A stretch of DNA of 64,000 nt from Paenibacillus terrigena DSM 21567 (GTDB lineage Bacteria > Bacillota > Bacilli > Paenibacillales > Paenibacillaceae), in contig NZ_KB895413.1 of NCBI RefSeq assembly GCF_000374845.1, forward strand, positions 682,001-746,000. Direction: 5' to 3'. The notes beneath the pieces were generated by a model. The model ran no database searches and was not told the origin of the DNA. It saw only the letters and a program-made list of their open reading frames with translations. This document shows, in pieces, positions 9,135-15,766 of the stretch. Position 1 is the first letter of the stretch, and every line of letters starts with the position of its first letter. A program made the translations under genes and the position numbers.

Positions 9135-10463
9135 GTGAGTTTTACAAAAGATGATATTATGCGCATTGCCAAGGAAAAAAATGTTAGATTTATTCGTCTA
9201 CAGTTCACTGATTTGCTAGGAACGATCAAGAACGTAGAAATTCCAGTGAGTCAGTTGGAGAAGGCGCTTGATAACAAAATGATGTTTGACGGTTCCTCGA
9301 TTGAAGGTTATGTACGTATTGAAGAGTCGGATATGTACTTGTTCCCGGATTTGGACACATGGTTGATCTACCCATGGGTGACTGAAGATCGCATCGCTCG
9401 TCTGATCTGTGATGTGTACATGCCAGACGGCACGCCATTCCAAGGGGATCCACGCGGTATTCTGAAGCGTGCGCTGAAAGAAGCGGAAGAAATGGGCTAC
9501 ACGACGATGAATGTTGGTCCAGAACCGGAATTCTTCCTCTTCAAGACGGATGAGAAAGGCAACCCTACACTTGAACTGAATGACCAAGGCGGATACTTCG
9601 ACCTTGCGCCAACAGATCTTGGTGAGAACTGCCGTCGTGAGATCGTATTGACGCTGGAAGATATGGGATTTGAAATCGAAGCTTCCCACCATGAGGTTGC
9701 TCCGGGACAACATGAGATTGATTTTAAATATGCAAATGCGATTAAAGCTGCTGACCAAATTCAGACCTTTAAGCTTGTTGTTAAGACCATTGCTAGACAG
9801 CATGGACTACATGCAACATTTATGGCGAAACCGTTATATGGCGTGAATGGTTCGGGTATGCACTGTCATCAGTCGCTATTCAATGGCAAAACAAATATGT
9901 TCTATGATGAGAGTGACAAGCTGGGTCTAAGCGAAACAGCTCGTCAATACATGGCAGGTATTTTGAAACATGCCCGTGGATTCGCAGCGATTACGAATCC
10001 AACGGTGAACTCCTACAAACGGTTGGTTCCAGGTTATGAAGCGCCTTGCTATGTAGCATGGTCCGCTAGTAATCGTAGCCCGATGATTCGTATTCCTGCA
10101 TCTCGTGGTCTCGGAACACGCGTTGAAGTACGTAACCCGGATCCGGCTGCGAATCCGTATCTATCGCTTGCAGTGATGCTCAAAGCAGGTCTGGATGGCA
10201 TTAAGAACAAAATGGAGCTTCCAGCACCTACGGACCGTAACATCTATGTCATGTCCGAAGAAGAGCGTATCGCTGAAGGTATTCCTAGCTTGCCGTCCGA
10301 TCTTCGTGAAGCCTTAACAGAGCTTGTGAATGACGAAGTCATCTGCAGTGCACTAGGTGAGCACGCATTGACTCACTTCTATGAGTTGAAAGAAATCGAG
10401 TGGGATATGTACCGTACGCAAGTTCACCAATGGGAACGCGATCAATACATTACGCTTTACTAA
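9135..10463 (+). CDS. glnA: Glutamine synthetase type I
   Basis: Makes glutamine from glutamate, ammonia and ATP; a dodecamer in this family. The 442 residues are the usual length for the GSI-alpha, feedback-inhibited class of Firmicutes, without the adenylylation insertion of enteric enzymes. Motifs include [17 protein letters not shown], the ATP-binding stretch [16 protein letters not shown] and [12 protein letters not shown] 9135 is the start, with AAAGGAGAGG at 9119-9128. It is the second gene of glnRA, and its product is also expected to control GlnR activity. Confidence 0.97.
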   Translation: MSFTKDDIMRIAKEKNVRFIRLQFTDLLGTIKNVEIPVSQLEKALDNKMMFDGSSIEGYVRIEESDMYLFPDLDTWLIYPWVTEDRIARLICDVYMPDGTPFQGDPRGILKRALKEAEEMGYTTMNVGPEPEFFLFKTDEKGNPTLELNDQGGYFDLAPTDLGENCRREIVLTLEDMGFEIEASHHEVAPGQHEIDFKYANAIKAADQIQTFKLVVKTIARQHGLHATFMAKPLYGVNGSGMHCHQSLFNGKTNMFYDESDKLGLSETARQYMAGILKHARGFAAITNPTVNSYKRLVPGYEAPCYVAWSASNRSPMIRIPASRGLGTRVEVRNPDPAANPYLSLAVMLKAGLDGIKNKMELPAPTDRNIYVMSEEERIAEGIPSLPSDLREALTELVNDEVICSALGEHALTHFYELKEIEWDMYRTQVHQWERDQYITLY

Positions 10464-10470
10464 AATGATG

Positions 10471-10505
10471 AAACCCCTAGCACTGTAAGTGTTAGGGGTT
10501 TTTGT
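10471..10505 (+). terminator. First intrinsic terminator after glnA
   Basis: AAACCCCTAGCAC pairs with GTGTTAGGGGTTT around a short TGTAA loop, followed by a T-rich run. It begins 8 bp after the glnA stop. Confidence 0.92.
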
Positions 10506-10523
10506 TTGAAATATTTGTAACCT

Positions 10524-10552
10524 AACAGCCCTCGTTGTAGCGGCTGTTTTTG
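10524..10552 (+). terminator. Second, tandem terminator after glnA
   Basis: AACAGCC (10524-10530) pairs with GGCTGTT (10542-10548), followed by further T. Stem of 7 bp with an 11-base loop. A back-up to the stronger hairpin 20 bp upstream. Confidence 0.7.
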
Positions 10553-10816
10553 TTTGTTCCAGCGATTTGAGGTCATATGGGCAGCAAAGCCGAATTCTCT
10601 TATCGTTGGATCGAATGGTCAGCTATACAAATGCAGTGTTGCAATCATGATGATATGAACCAGGTTGGTAAACTATCTGTGGACGGCTCCGTTGAGTTTA
10701 TTATGACAAAACGGATGAAACATGTATAGAATGCAAGTTCACCAATGGGTATTTGAGCACTCATGTGACAGAAAAAATGTTAAACACTAACGCTGATTTC
10801 ATCTACATAAAAGCAT
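10553..10816. other. Intergenic stretch between glnA and lexA with possible gene remnants
   Basis: This part of the 440-bp gap holds no convincing gene. A 50-codon frame, 10577-10729 (+), starts MGSKAEFSYR, and after a frame change the sequence can be read on as a further 29 codons to TAA. Both read like protein but lack a good ribosome binding site, so they may be a decayed gene. A 17-bp sequence at 10733-10749 is identical to 10418-10434 near the end of glnA. Confidence 0.35.
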
Positions 10817-10817
10817 A

Positions 10818-10850
10818 AAAGAGTCCCTCGATCGCTCGGGAGACTCTTCA
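10818..10850 (-). terminator. Probable terminator of lexA
   Basis: AAGAGTCCC and GGGAGACTCTT form a stem with a two-base bulge. Read on the minus strand it ends in CTCTTTTATG, about 55 bp after the lexA stop. Confidence 0.65.
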
Positions 10851-10902
10851 TAATAAATTAGCATCTCGTTGGGATAACCAGCGAAGCTAATATGTATAGC
10901 AA

Positions 10903-11529
10903 TTAGTGCATATTGCGGAACAAGCCAATAACTTTACCAAGAATGGTAACGTGATTCAATCGAATCGGTTCCATCGTTGAATTCTCAGGTTGTAATCGAA
11001 TATGATCTTTTTCTTTATAGAAAGTCTTGACAGTAGCTTCGTCATCTTCTGTCATCGCTACGACGATATCGCCGTTATTCGCTGTCTGCTGCTGGCGGAC
11101 GATAACAAAATCTCCATTATGAATACCTGCCTCGATCATACTTTCCCCCATAACGGACAGCATGAACACGTTCTGGTCATGTACGAATTGCTCTGGAAGC
11201 GGGAAATAATCTTCAATGTTCTCCGTCGCAGTAATTGGCGCACCTGCAGTAACTTTCCCCACGATCGGTACCTTCGCAATCATCTGCGTATAGAGATGCG
11301 TATGTTCGGATTCTTCCTGACTCAGGAGTTCGATGGCCCGCGGTTTGGTAGGGTCGCGGCGTATTAAACCCTTCTTCTCTAATCGATCCAAGTGGCCGTG
11401 CACAGTGGAGCTGGAAGCTAGACCGACAGCTTCTCCAATCTCACGAACAGAAGGAGGGTAACCTTTAGATCGTACTTCATTCCTTATAAATTCTAAAATA
11501 GCTTGTTGTCTATTGGATATTTTAGACAT
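10903..11529 (-). CDS. lexA: SOS repressor LexA
   Basis: LexA represses DNA-damage genes and cleaves itself when RecA filaments form. The 208-residue protein has the N-terminal winged helix ([13 protein letters not shown]), the self-cleavage bond Ala95-Gly96 within VTAGAP, and the catalytic Ser130 (GESM) and Lys168 (ATVKTF), so autoproteolysis should work. ATG 11529 is supported by GGAG at the correct distance; an in-frame ATG at 11544 has no such site. It faces yneA across a shared, operator-dense region and is clearly autoregulated. Confidence 0.97.
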   Translation of the reverse strand: MSKISNRQQAILEFIRNEVRSKGYPPSVREIGEAVGLASSSTVHGHLDRLEKKGLIRRDPTKPRAIELLSQEESEHTHLYTQMIAKVPIVGKVTAGAPITATENIEDYFPLPEQFVHDQNVFMLSVMGESMIEAGIHNGDFVIVRQQQTANNGDIVVAMTEDDEATVKTFYKEKDHIRLQPENSTMEPIRLNHVTILGKVIGLFRNMH

Positions 11530-11561
11530 GAGGTTCAACTCCATTAGTAGACTTTTACAAA

Positions 11562-11590
11562 ATTATAGCATAGAACTACCGTTCGTACAA
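11562..11590 (-). promoter_or_regulatory. lexA promoter
   Basis: On the minus strand TATAAT (plus-strand 11562-11567) lies 17 bp from a weak -35, TTGTAC (plus-strand 11585-11590). A LexA-type box occupies the spacer, so LexA binding should block RNA polymerase. Confidence 0.65.
11572..11585. promoter_or_regulatory. LexA box 1 (lexA promoter spacer)
   Basis: AGAACTACCGTTCG contains GAAC-N4-GTTC, the core of the Gram-positive LexA operator CGAAC-N4-GTTCG. It lies between the -35 and -10 of lexA. Confidence 0.75.
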
Positions 11591-11601
11591 ACATTAGTTC
11601 T
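11588..11601. promoter_or_regulatory. LexA box 2
   Basis: CAAACATTAGTTCT reads AGAACTAATGTTTG on the minus strand and fits CGAACRNRYGTTYG except at the first base. It starts 2 bp after box 1, overlapping the lexA -35. Confidence 0.7.
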
Positions 11602-11618
11602 AAAATGTAAGAACGAGG

Positions 11619-11632
11619 GGAACTAACGTTCT
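11619..11632. promoter_or_regulatory. LexA box 3
   Basis: GGAACTAACGTTCT carries a perfect GAAC-N4-GTTC core. It lies about midway between the two promoters. Confidence 0.75.
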
Positions 11633-11641
11633 AAAATAGTG

Positions 11642-11670
11642 TTGACACAAACGAATGTTCGTGTTAAATT
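11642..11670 (+). promoter_or_regulatory. yneA promoter
   Basis: A perfect TTGACA (11642-11647) is followed after 17 bp by TAAATT (11665-11670). LexA box 4 fills the spacer. Confidence 0.7.
11648..11661. promoter_or_regulatory. LexA box 4 (yneA promoter spacer)
   Basis: CAAACGAATGTTCG reads CGAACATTCGTTTG on the minus strand, one mismatch from the Bacillus consensus. Its place between -35 and -10 of yneA fits repression. Confidence 0.8.
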
Positions 11671-11685
11671 ATGGACATAGAAAAC

Positions 11686-11699
11686 AGAACAAACGTTTG
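11686..11699. promoter_or_regulatory. LexA box 5 (yneA leader)
   Basis: AGAACAAACGTTTG matches the consensus except at the first base. It lies just before the yneA ribosome binding site. Confidence 0.8.
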
Positions 11700-11710
11700 G
11701 GGTGCTGATT

Positions 11711-12067
11711 ATGCTAAAGTATAGCTCATATCAAAGTGTGTATAATAACCGTTCCGAGGTCGTGAATAGAGACTCTTTTCTTAAGAAGAAGGTTGTTCAG
11801 GTTGTATTGTTCTTAGTCCTTGTATGCAGTTTGACGAGTATGGGATTATTGAATGCATTTGCTGCAGATACGCGTGAAGGGGAACGTAATGCGAACGTTC
11901 CGTTGCAGGTTGTTGTATCTTCAGGTGATACATTGTGGGCGATTGCGAATGAACATAAGCCAGCTGGGATGGATGTTCGTAATTATATTGAAATGATCAA
12001 AGACCTGAATGGTAAACGGAACAGTTCCATTCAATCAGGTGAAGTGATTAAATTACCAGTTCTTTAA
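11711..12067 (+). CDS. yneA: SOS cell-division inhibitor YneA (LysM protein)
   Basis: In B. subtilis YneA is induced by DNA damage and delays septation until repair is complete. This 118-residue version has a polar N-terminus, one membrane helix at about residues 28-50 and a C-terminal LysM domain (VVVSSGDTLWAIA to the end) that binds peptidoglycan. ATG 11711 has TTGGGGTG 6 bp upstream; the frame also reads through a GTG at 11702. Two LexA boxes lie at its promoter and leader, and lexA is divergent, which makes the assignment secure. Confidence 0.93.
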   Translation: MLKYSSYQSVYNNRSEVVNRDSFLKKKVVQVVLFLVLVCSLTSMGLLNAFAADTREGERNANVPLQVVVSSGDTLWAIANEHKPAGMDVRNYIEMIKDLNGKRNSSIQSGEVIKLPVL

Positions 12068-12181
12068 AAGGTTAATTCGTATGCTCGATAGGGCATAGGC
12101 CCTGCTGAGAGTGGAGGGGTTACCCTTGACAACCTCTATTGTAAATGTCAAAGTAATATAGACAGAATAGGGGGGATAGTG

Positions 12182-12382
12182 ATGAATTTCGACAAGATTG
12201 TAGAGCGAATTAATGAATTGGCTCGTAAACATAAAACGGTAGGCTTGACACCGGAAGAGACGGTTGAACGGGACGCGCTTCGTCAACAATATATTGATGG
12301 GTTCAAACGTTCCTTGAAGCAGCAGCTGGATAATATCGAGTTAGTTGATGAGGATGATAATAATCCAACAATTAAACATTAG
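12182..12382 (+). CDS. ynzC: YnzC-like DUF896 protein
   Basis: A 66-residue DUF896 protein with the family pattern KIVERINELA, GLTPEE and RQQYIDGFK, expected to form a small helical hairpin. B. subtilis YnzC belongs to the same SOS locus, downstream of yneA. The biochemical role is unknown. ATG 12182 follows the strong site AGGGGGG (12169-12175). The B. subtilis gene between yneA and ynzC (the resolvase-like yneB) is absent here; a 114-bp gap takes its place. Confidence 0.9.
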   Translation: MNFDKIVERINELARKHKTVGLTPEETVERDALRQQYIDGFKRSLKQQLDNIELVDEDDNNPTIKH

Positions 12383-12430
12383 ATGAAGCAAGTTTTCTTT
12401 CGGGAAAACTTCCAAGGAGGAAGAATTTCG

Positions 12431-12949
12431 ATGGCCCGTTCATGGGAAAGAATGGTACGCAAGAACACGAAGAATGTGAATAAAGTTCGCAAGAAGCAAG
12501 GGCAGCAGGTGATCGGTGCGAGTAGAGATGCGAAATCGGGTGTGGATCGTTATGTTGGGCGAAACTTGATCCTACCTCTTACATTAGTAGCATTCGGATT
12601 ATTGTATGCACTACTATATTCCGCTGTAGATCAGAAGACCTCGCCAGCCCTGTTCTGGGCAACGGTGGGGTTATACATATTCCTTGGCGTTGTAATCTTC
12701 CTGCGTAGACCTTATATCAGCGTAGATAAATCTTCTGTAGGGACACGTCGTTTCAATCGAGACGTTCGTCTAGATGCTAGCCAAATCAAAGATATCACCG
12801 TGCAAAAAGGTTACGTCGTCATTGGTACGAAGGCTAAAGGTTCCAATTGGGTGTTCTCAAGATTGATGAATCGTTACGATACGGTAGTGATCGGTGAGCG
12901 GTTGAAAGAGTATGCACGCGTCAATAATGTTCCTTTTGAAGAGCGTTAA
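12431..12949 (+). CDS. Two-helix membrane protein of unknown function
   Basis: A 172-residue protein that I cannot place in a functional family. Residues 1-40 are very basic (MARSWERMVRKNTKNVNK), followed by two membrane helices at about 45-65 and 73-93. The remaining hydrophilic 80 residues end in a pattern of alternating strands (RFNRDVRLDASQIKDI...YVVIGTK) that resembles a small PH-like fold; that reading is inference. The ribosome binding site AAGGAGGAAG before ATG 12431 is excellent, so the gene is real. Confidence 0.75.
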   Translation: MARSWERMVRKNTKNVNKVRKKQGQQVIGASRDAKSGVDRYVGRNLILPLTLVAFGLLYALLYSAVDQKTSPALFWATVGLYIFLGVVIFLRRPYISVDKSSVGTRRFNRDVRLDASQIKDITVQKGYVVIGTKAKGSNWVFSRLMNRYDTVVIGERLKEYARVNNVPFEER

Positions 12950-12987
12950 TTATATAGAGCACTGTAAAAGTATGGGGGAGAAGAGAG

Positions 12988-13785
12988 ATGACGATTAAGG
13001 CCGTATTATTCGATCTGGACGATACTTTATTATGGGATGATCGCAGTGTGAAGGAAGCGTTTGAAGCTACTTGTGTTGCTGCAACTCAAGCATATCCTCA
13101 AATTCAGCCTGTTGCGTTGGAAGAAGCGGTAAGACGTGAAGCTAGAGCACTCTATGAATCTTTTCCGACATTCCCGTTCACACAGATGATTGGAATTAAT
13201 CCTTTTGAAGGTCTGTGGGCGAATTTCACGCATGGGGAACAACAAGAGTTTCGACAATTACAAGCCTTAGCGCCTAGTTACAGAACAGAAGCGTGGACAC
13301 GTGGTCTGAAGTCGTTAGGGGTTGAAGATGCGGAGCTTGGCGAACGATTGGGTCTATTATTCGCGACAGAACGTCGAGCGCGTCCTTACGTATATGAAGA
13401 GACGTTTCAGATTCTTGATGAATTGAAAGGGAACGTGAAGCTTCTATTATTAACGAATGGATCGCCTGACTTGCAACAGGAGAAGCTTAACGGAGTACCT
13501 AATATCATTTCTTATTTTGATCATATCGTGATCTCTGGTGCATTCGGAGAAGGTAAGCCAGCGTCATCTATATTTAGACATGCGATGGCTGCACTTGAGA
13601 TTGAGCCTCATGAGGGGCTTATGGTGGGCGACAAGCTTACAACCGATATTAAAGGCGCTCTAGGTGTTGGGATGCATGCTGTCTGGGTCAATCGACATGA
13701 TGCACAGCGCTCGACTGAAATTGTTCCTGATTATGAAATCACACATCTCTCTGAACTACACAAAATTATTGAACAACATGCATAA
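12988..13785 (+). CDS. HAD-superfamily hydrolase
   Basis: A 265-residue cytoplasmic phosphatase of the HAD superfamily. Motif I is FDLDDTLL with nucleophile D9 and acid/base D11; motif II is LLLTNGS, and motif III/IV is GEGKPASSIF ... MVGDKLTTDIKGA. The cap between motifs I and II is helical (C1 type), as in YjjG-like nucleotidases. The substrate cannot be told from sequence. GGGGGAGAAGAGAG before ATG 12988 gives a good start. Confidence 0.88.
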   Translation: MTIKAVLFDLDDTLLWDDRSVKEAFEATCVAATQAYPQIQPVALEEAVRREARALYESFPTFPFTQMIGINPFEGLWANFTHGEQQEFRQLQALAPSYRTEAWTRGLKSLGVEDAELGERLGLLFATERRARPYVYEETFQILDELKGNVKLLLLTNGSPDLQQEKLNGVPNIISYFDHIVISGAFGEGKPASSIFRHAMAALEIEPHEGLMVGDKLTTDIKGALGVGMHAVWVNRHDAQRSTEIVPDYEITHLSELHKIIEQHA

Positions 13786-13796
13786 AAAGAGGGTTG

Positions 13797-13828
13797 CCCT
13801 TGTTCCGGATGCGGAACAAGGGTTTTCT
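13797..13828 (+). terminator. Intrinsic terminator after the HAD gene
   Basis: CCCTTGTTCCG (13797-13807) pairs perfectly with CGGAACAAGGG (13812-13822), an 11-bp stem with a 4-base loop, followed by TTTT. Confidence 0.93.
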
Positions 13829-13960
13829 ATATTCTGCTATGACATATGATACAAAATCGTCACAAAGAATTGACAAAGATAGCCCGAATGAGTCATTCTT
13901 CTCGTGTACAATCATTTTATAATGAAAAAGGAATTTGTTGGCTATATAGAGGAGAGGGTT

Positions 13961-14527
13961 ATGATGAAGAAGTTAATGGTAATAATGCTTGGGGTAGTAG
14001 TGTTATTAACAGCGTGTGGTGGAGCGAAGCAGACAAGCTCCATGAAAGTCGGAGATTTCGCGTATACCGATCAGGCTGGGCAAGCGTTCGGACTTGCAGA
14101 TGTGAAAGGTAAAGTGTGGCTTGCCGATTTCGTATTTACGAATTGTACGTCAGTCTGTCAGCCGATGACGTTCAATTTGACAGATCTTCAGAAGAGAATC
14201 AAAGCGGAAAATCTGGATGTCACGTTCGTATCCTTCAGTGTAGATCCAGACCGTGATAAACCTGAGGTTATGAAAGCGTTCGCTGACAAATTCGGCGTGG
14301 ACTTTGCGAGCTGGCACTTTTTGACGAATTATAAACTTGAAGATATTAAGGCTTTCGCGAAGTCATCATTTAAGACGATTGTAGAGAAGGAACCGAGTTC
14401 AGATCAGATGATTCATGGCACATCGTTCTACCTGGTGAGCAAAGAAGGATATATTATGAAGAAGTATGACGGTGTTGAAGATGTTCCTTATGATCAGATC
14501 ATTAAGGATATTAAAGATTTAGCCTAA
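13961..14527 (+). CDS. Sco1/SenC-family lipoprotein
   Basis: A membrane-anchored thioredoxin-fold protein of the SCO family, which delivers copper to the CuA site of cytochrome c oxidase or acts as a thiol reductant. The signal peptide ends in lipobox LTAC (Cys19). Copper ligands are all present: C62-X3-C66 in NCTSVCQ and H152 in IHGTSF. Length (188 aa) is normal for Bacillus YpmQ-type proteins. ATG 13961 follows AGGAGAGG; the frame continues upstream without a better site. The next gene encodes a Met/His-rich lipoprotein, consistent with a copper function. Confidence 0.93.
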   Translation: MMKKLMVIMLGVVVLLTACGGAKQTSSMKVGDFAYTDQAGQAFGLADVKGKVWLADFVFTNCTSVCQPMTFNLTDLQKRIKAENLDVTFVSFSVDPDRDKPEVMKAFADKFGVDFASWHFLTNYKLEDIKAFAKSSFKTIVEKEPSSDQMIHGTSFYLVSKEGYIMKKYDGVEDVPYDQIIKDIKDLA

Positions 14528-14563
14528 CCGATGATGGAAGCAGACAAGAAAGGAATGCAAATA

Positions 14564-14998
14564 ATGAGATTAAAAAATTGGAGTACTCTGGCTGTTGCTT
14601 GTATCCTCCTGATTGCCTTAATATCGGGTTGTTCAGGATCTAAATCAGCTATGAATCACGATGGAATGAACATGGATATGGACATGAACGAGGATGCAAT
14701 GAATCCGATCAAAGTAGAGATTATTCTGCCGGAGCAGATTGATGCGAATAAAGATCTTGTGCTTCAAGCGAAAGTGACGCAAAGCGATAAACCTGTCGAT
14801 GATGCACAGAAAGTCATGTTCGAGGTATGGCGTGGAGACGAGCAGGAGCATGAGAAGACAGAAGCAAAACTTACGAATGATGGGGTTTATCAAATTGAAA
14901 AACAATTCGCTGAACCTGGGGAATATACGATGATTGCGCATGTCACAGCTAGAGAAATGCATTCGATGCCTTCGAAGAAATTCGAAGTAACGAAATAA
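14564..14998 (+). CDS. Lipoprotein with a Met-rich segment and YtkA/FixH-like domain
   Basis: A 144-residue precursor with lipobox ISGC (Cys23), then a segment in which Met, Asp, Asn and His alternate (residues 30-46, NHDGMNMDMDMN), a composition typical of periplasmic copper binding. The rest is a beta-rich YtkA/FixH-like domain ending in MIAHVTAREMHSMPSK. ATG 14564 is favoured over two upstream in-frame ATGs because AAAGGA lies 9 bp before it. It follows the Sco gene by 36 bp, so the pair may serve oxidase assembly; that role is inferred. Confidence 0.8.
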   Translation: MRLKNWSTLAVACILLIALISGCSGSKSAMNHDGMNMDMDMNEDAMNPIKVEIILPEQIDANKDLVLQAKVTQSDKPVDDAQKVMFEVWRGDEQEHEKTEAKLTNDGVYQIEKQFAEPGEYTMIAHVTAREMHSMPSKKFEVTK

Positions 14999-15002
14999 CA
15001 AG

Positions 15003-15046
15003 AAAAAGCCCGCTTGTGTCTGAAGAAGACGAAGCGGGCTTTGATT
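15003..15046. terminator. Bidirectional terminator between the lipoprotein gene and mtnD
   Basis: AAAGCCCGCTT and AAGCGGGCTTT form an 11-bp stem with a 16-base loop. A run of A precedes it, so it can end transcripts from both convergent genes. Confidence 0.85.
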
Positions 15047-15068
15047 ATTCGGCGTAAGATCGATTGAA

Positions 15069-15611
15069 TTATGCCTTTTGGAACGCAGGGTCATTGTAGG
15101 AAGATGCAATCCAGCCATCTTTCTCAATGAAGAGGCGAACGGCAACGATTTGACGATTATCCATCAAAGTAAAGAAGTGAGGTGTATGCTCAGGAACGGA
15201 GATCACATCACCAGCTTCTAATTCGACGTTGAAGTAACCTACGTCGTCTTTTCCCTTGATGATGAAAATTCCCTTTCCCGCAGTAATAGCACGGATCTCA
15301 TCTTCTGTATGTGTGTGGACGTCTTCGAACTTCGTAAGCAGTTCTTCAAGATTAGGTGTCGCATCCGATAATGTGATGATATCCCAGATCTGATAGCCGC
15401 GACGTGCAGCTAGATCACGAATCTCTGCGTCATAGGTAGCGAGAACTTCGGCCTTCTCTTCATCGGAGAGGACGAAACGCTCGCGAAGGTTTTCTGGCAA
15501 CTTCGTTGCATCCCAATGTTCATATAATACTTCTTGGTTCGCTAGAAATGCACGAACTTCTTCTTCGCCTGAAATGCGCTCCCCAGTATTGCGAATGTAA
15601 ATTTCAGCCAA
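15069..15611 (-). CDS. mtnD: Acireductone dioxygenase
   Basis: Cupin-fold metalloenzyme of the methionine salvage pathway. It oxidises the acireductone intermediate to formate and 2-keto-4-methylthiobutyrate (Fe form). The 180 residues include metal ligands H99, H101 and E105 in VHTHTEDE and H145 in PEHTPHFF. Start is TTG 15611 with AAGAAGGGA upstream. No other salvage gene is visible nearby, and it stands alone facing metH. Methionine salvage and methionine synthesis thus share one divergent promoter region. Confidence 0.93.
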   Translation of the reverse strand: MAEIYIRNTGERISGEEEVRAFLANQEVLYEHWDATKLPENLRERFVLSDEEKAEVLATYDAEIRDLAARRGYQIWDIITLSDATPNLEELLTKFEDVHTHTEDEIRAITAGKGIFIIKGKDDVGYFNVELEAGDVISVPEHTPHFFTLMDNRQIVAVRLFIEKDGWIASSYNDPAFQKA

Positions 15612-15653
15612 AATAATCCCTTCTTTCCTATAAATTAACTTGATATTGATTGT

Positions 15654-15682
15654 ATTATAGTGGATTTATCGCTGGCTGTCGA
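15654..15682 (-). promoter_or_regulatory. mtnD promoter
   Basis: On the minus strand TCGACA and a perfect TATAAT (plus-strand 15654-15659) are 17 bp apart. The TTG start is about 40 bp downstream, leaving no room for an S-box riboswitch. Confidence 0.75.
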
Positions 15683-15693
15683 CTTTTAATGCA

Positions 15694-15721
15694 TAGACAC
15701 TTTTCTAAAGTTTGGTATTCT
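15694..15721 (+). promoter_or_regulatory. Possible metH promoter
   Basis: TAGACA (15694-15699) and TATTCT (15716-15721) with 16-bp spacing, about 45 bp before the metH start. The match is moderate. Confidence 0.4.
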
Positions 15722-15766
15722 GTTAAACTAATTCTTAACGTTTTTGCAGTAGGAAGGGGATTAGGC

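Noticed and set aside
9216-9803. 195-codon open frame on the minus strand inside glnA
   Set aside because: It is fully antisense to a complete, well-conserved gene and has no ribosome binding site or recognisable motif.
10577-10729. 50-codon frame as a real gene
   Set aside because: Weak ribosome binding site, no recognised family and a frame change just after it; kept only as possible remnant.
14645-15145. Minus-strand frame across the lipoprotein gene and terminator
   Set aside because: It crosses a clear bidirectional terminator and overlaps mtnD in another frame.
15612-15766. SAM (S-box) or cobalamin riboswitch before metH or mtnD
   Set aside because: The region is short and I could find neither the S-box core sequences nor a terminator/antiterminator pair.
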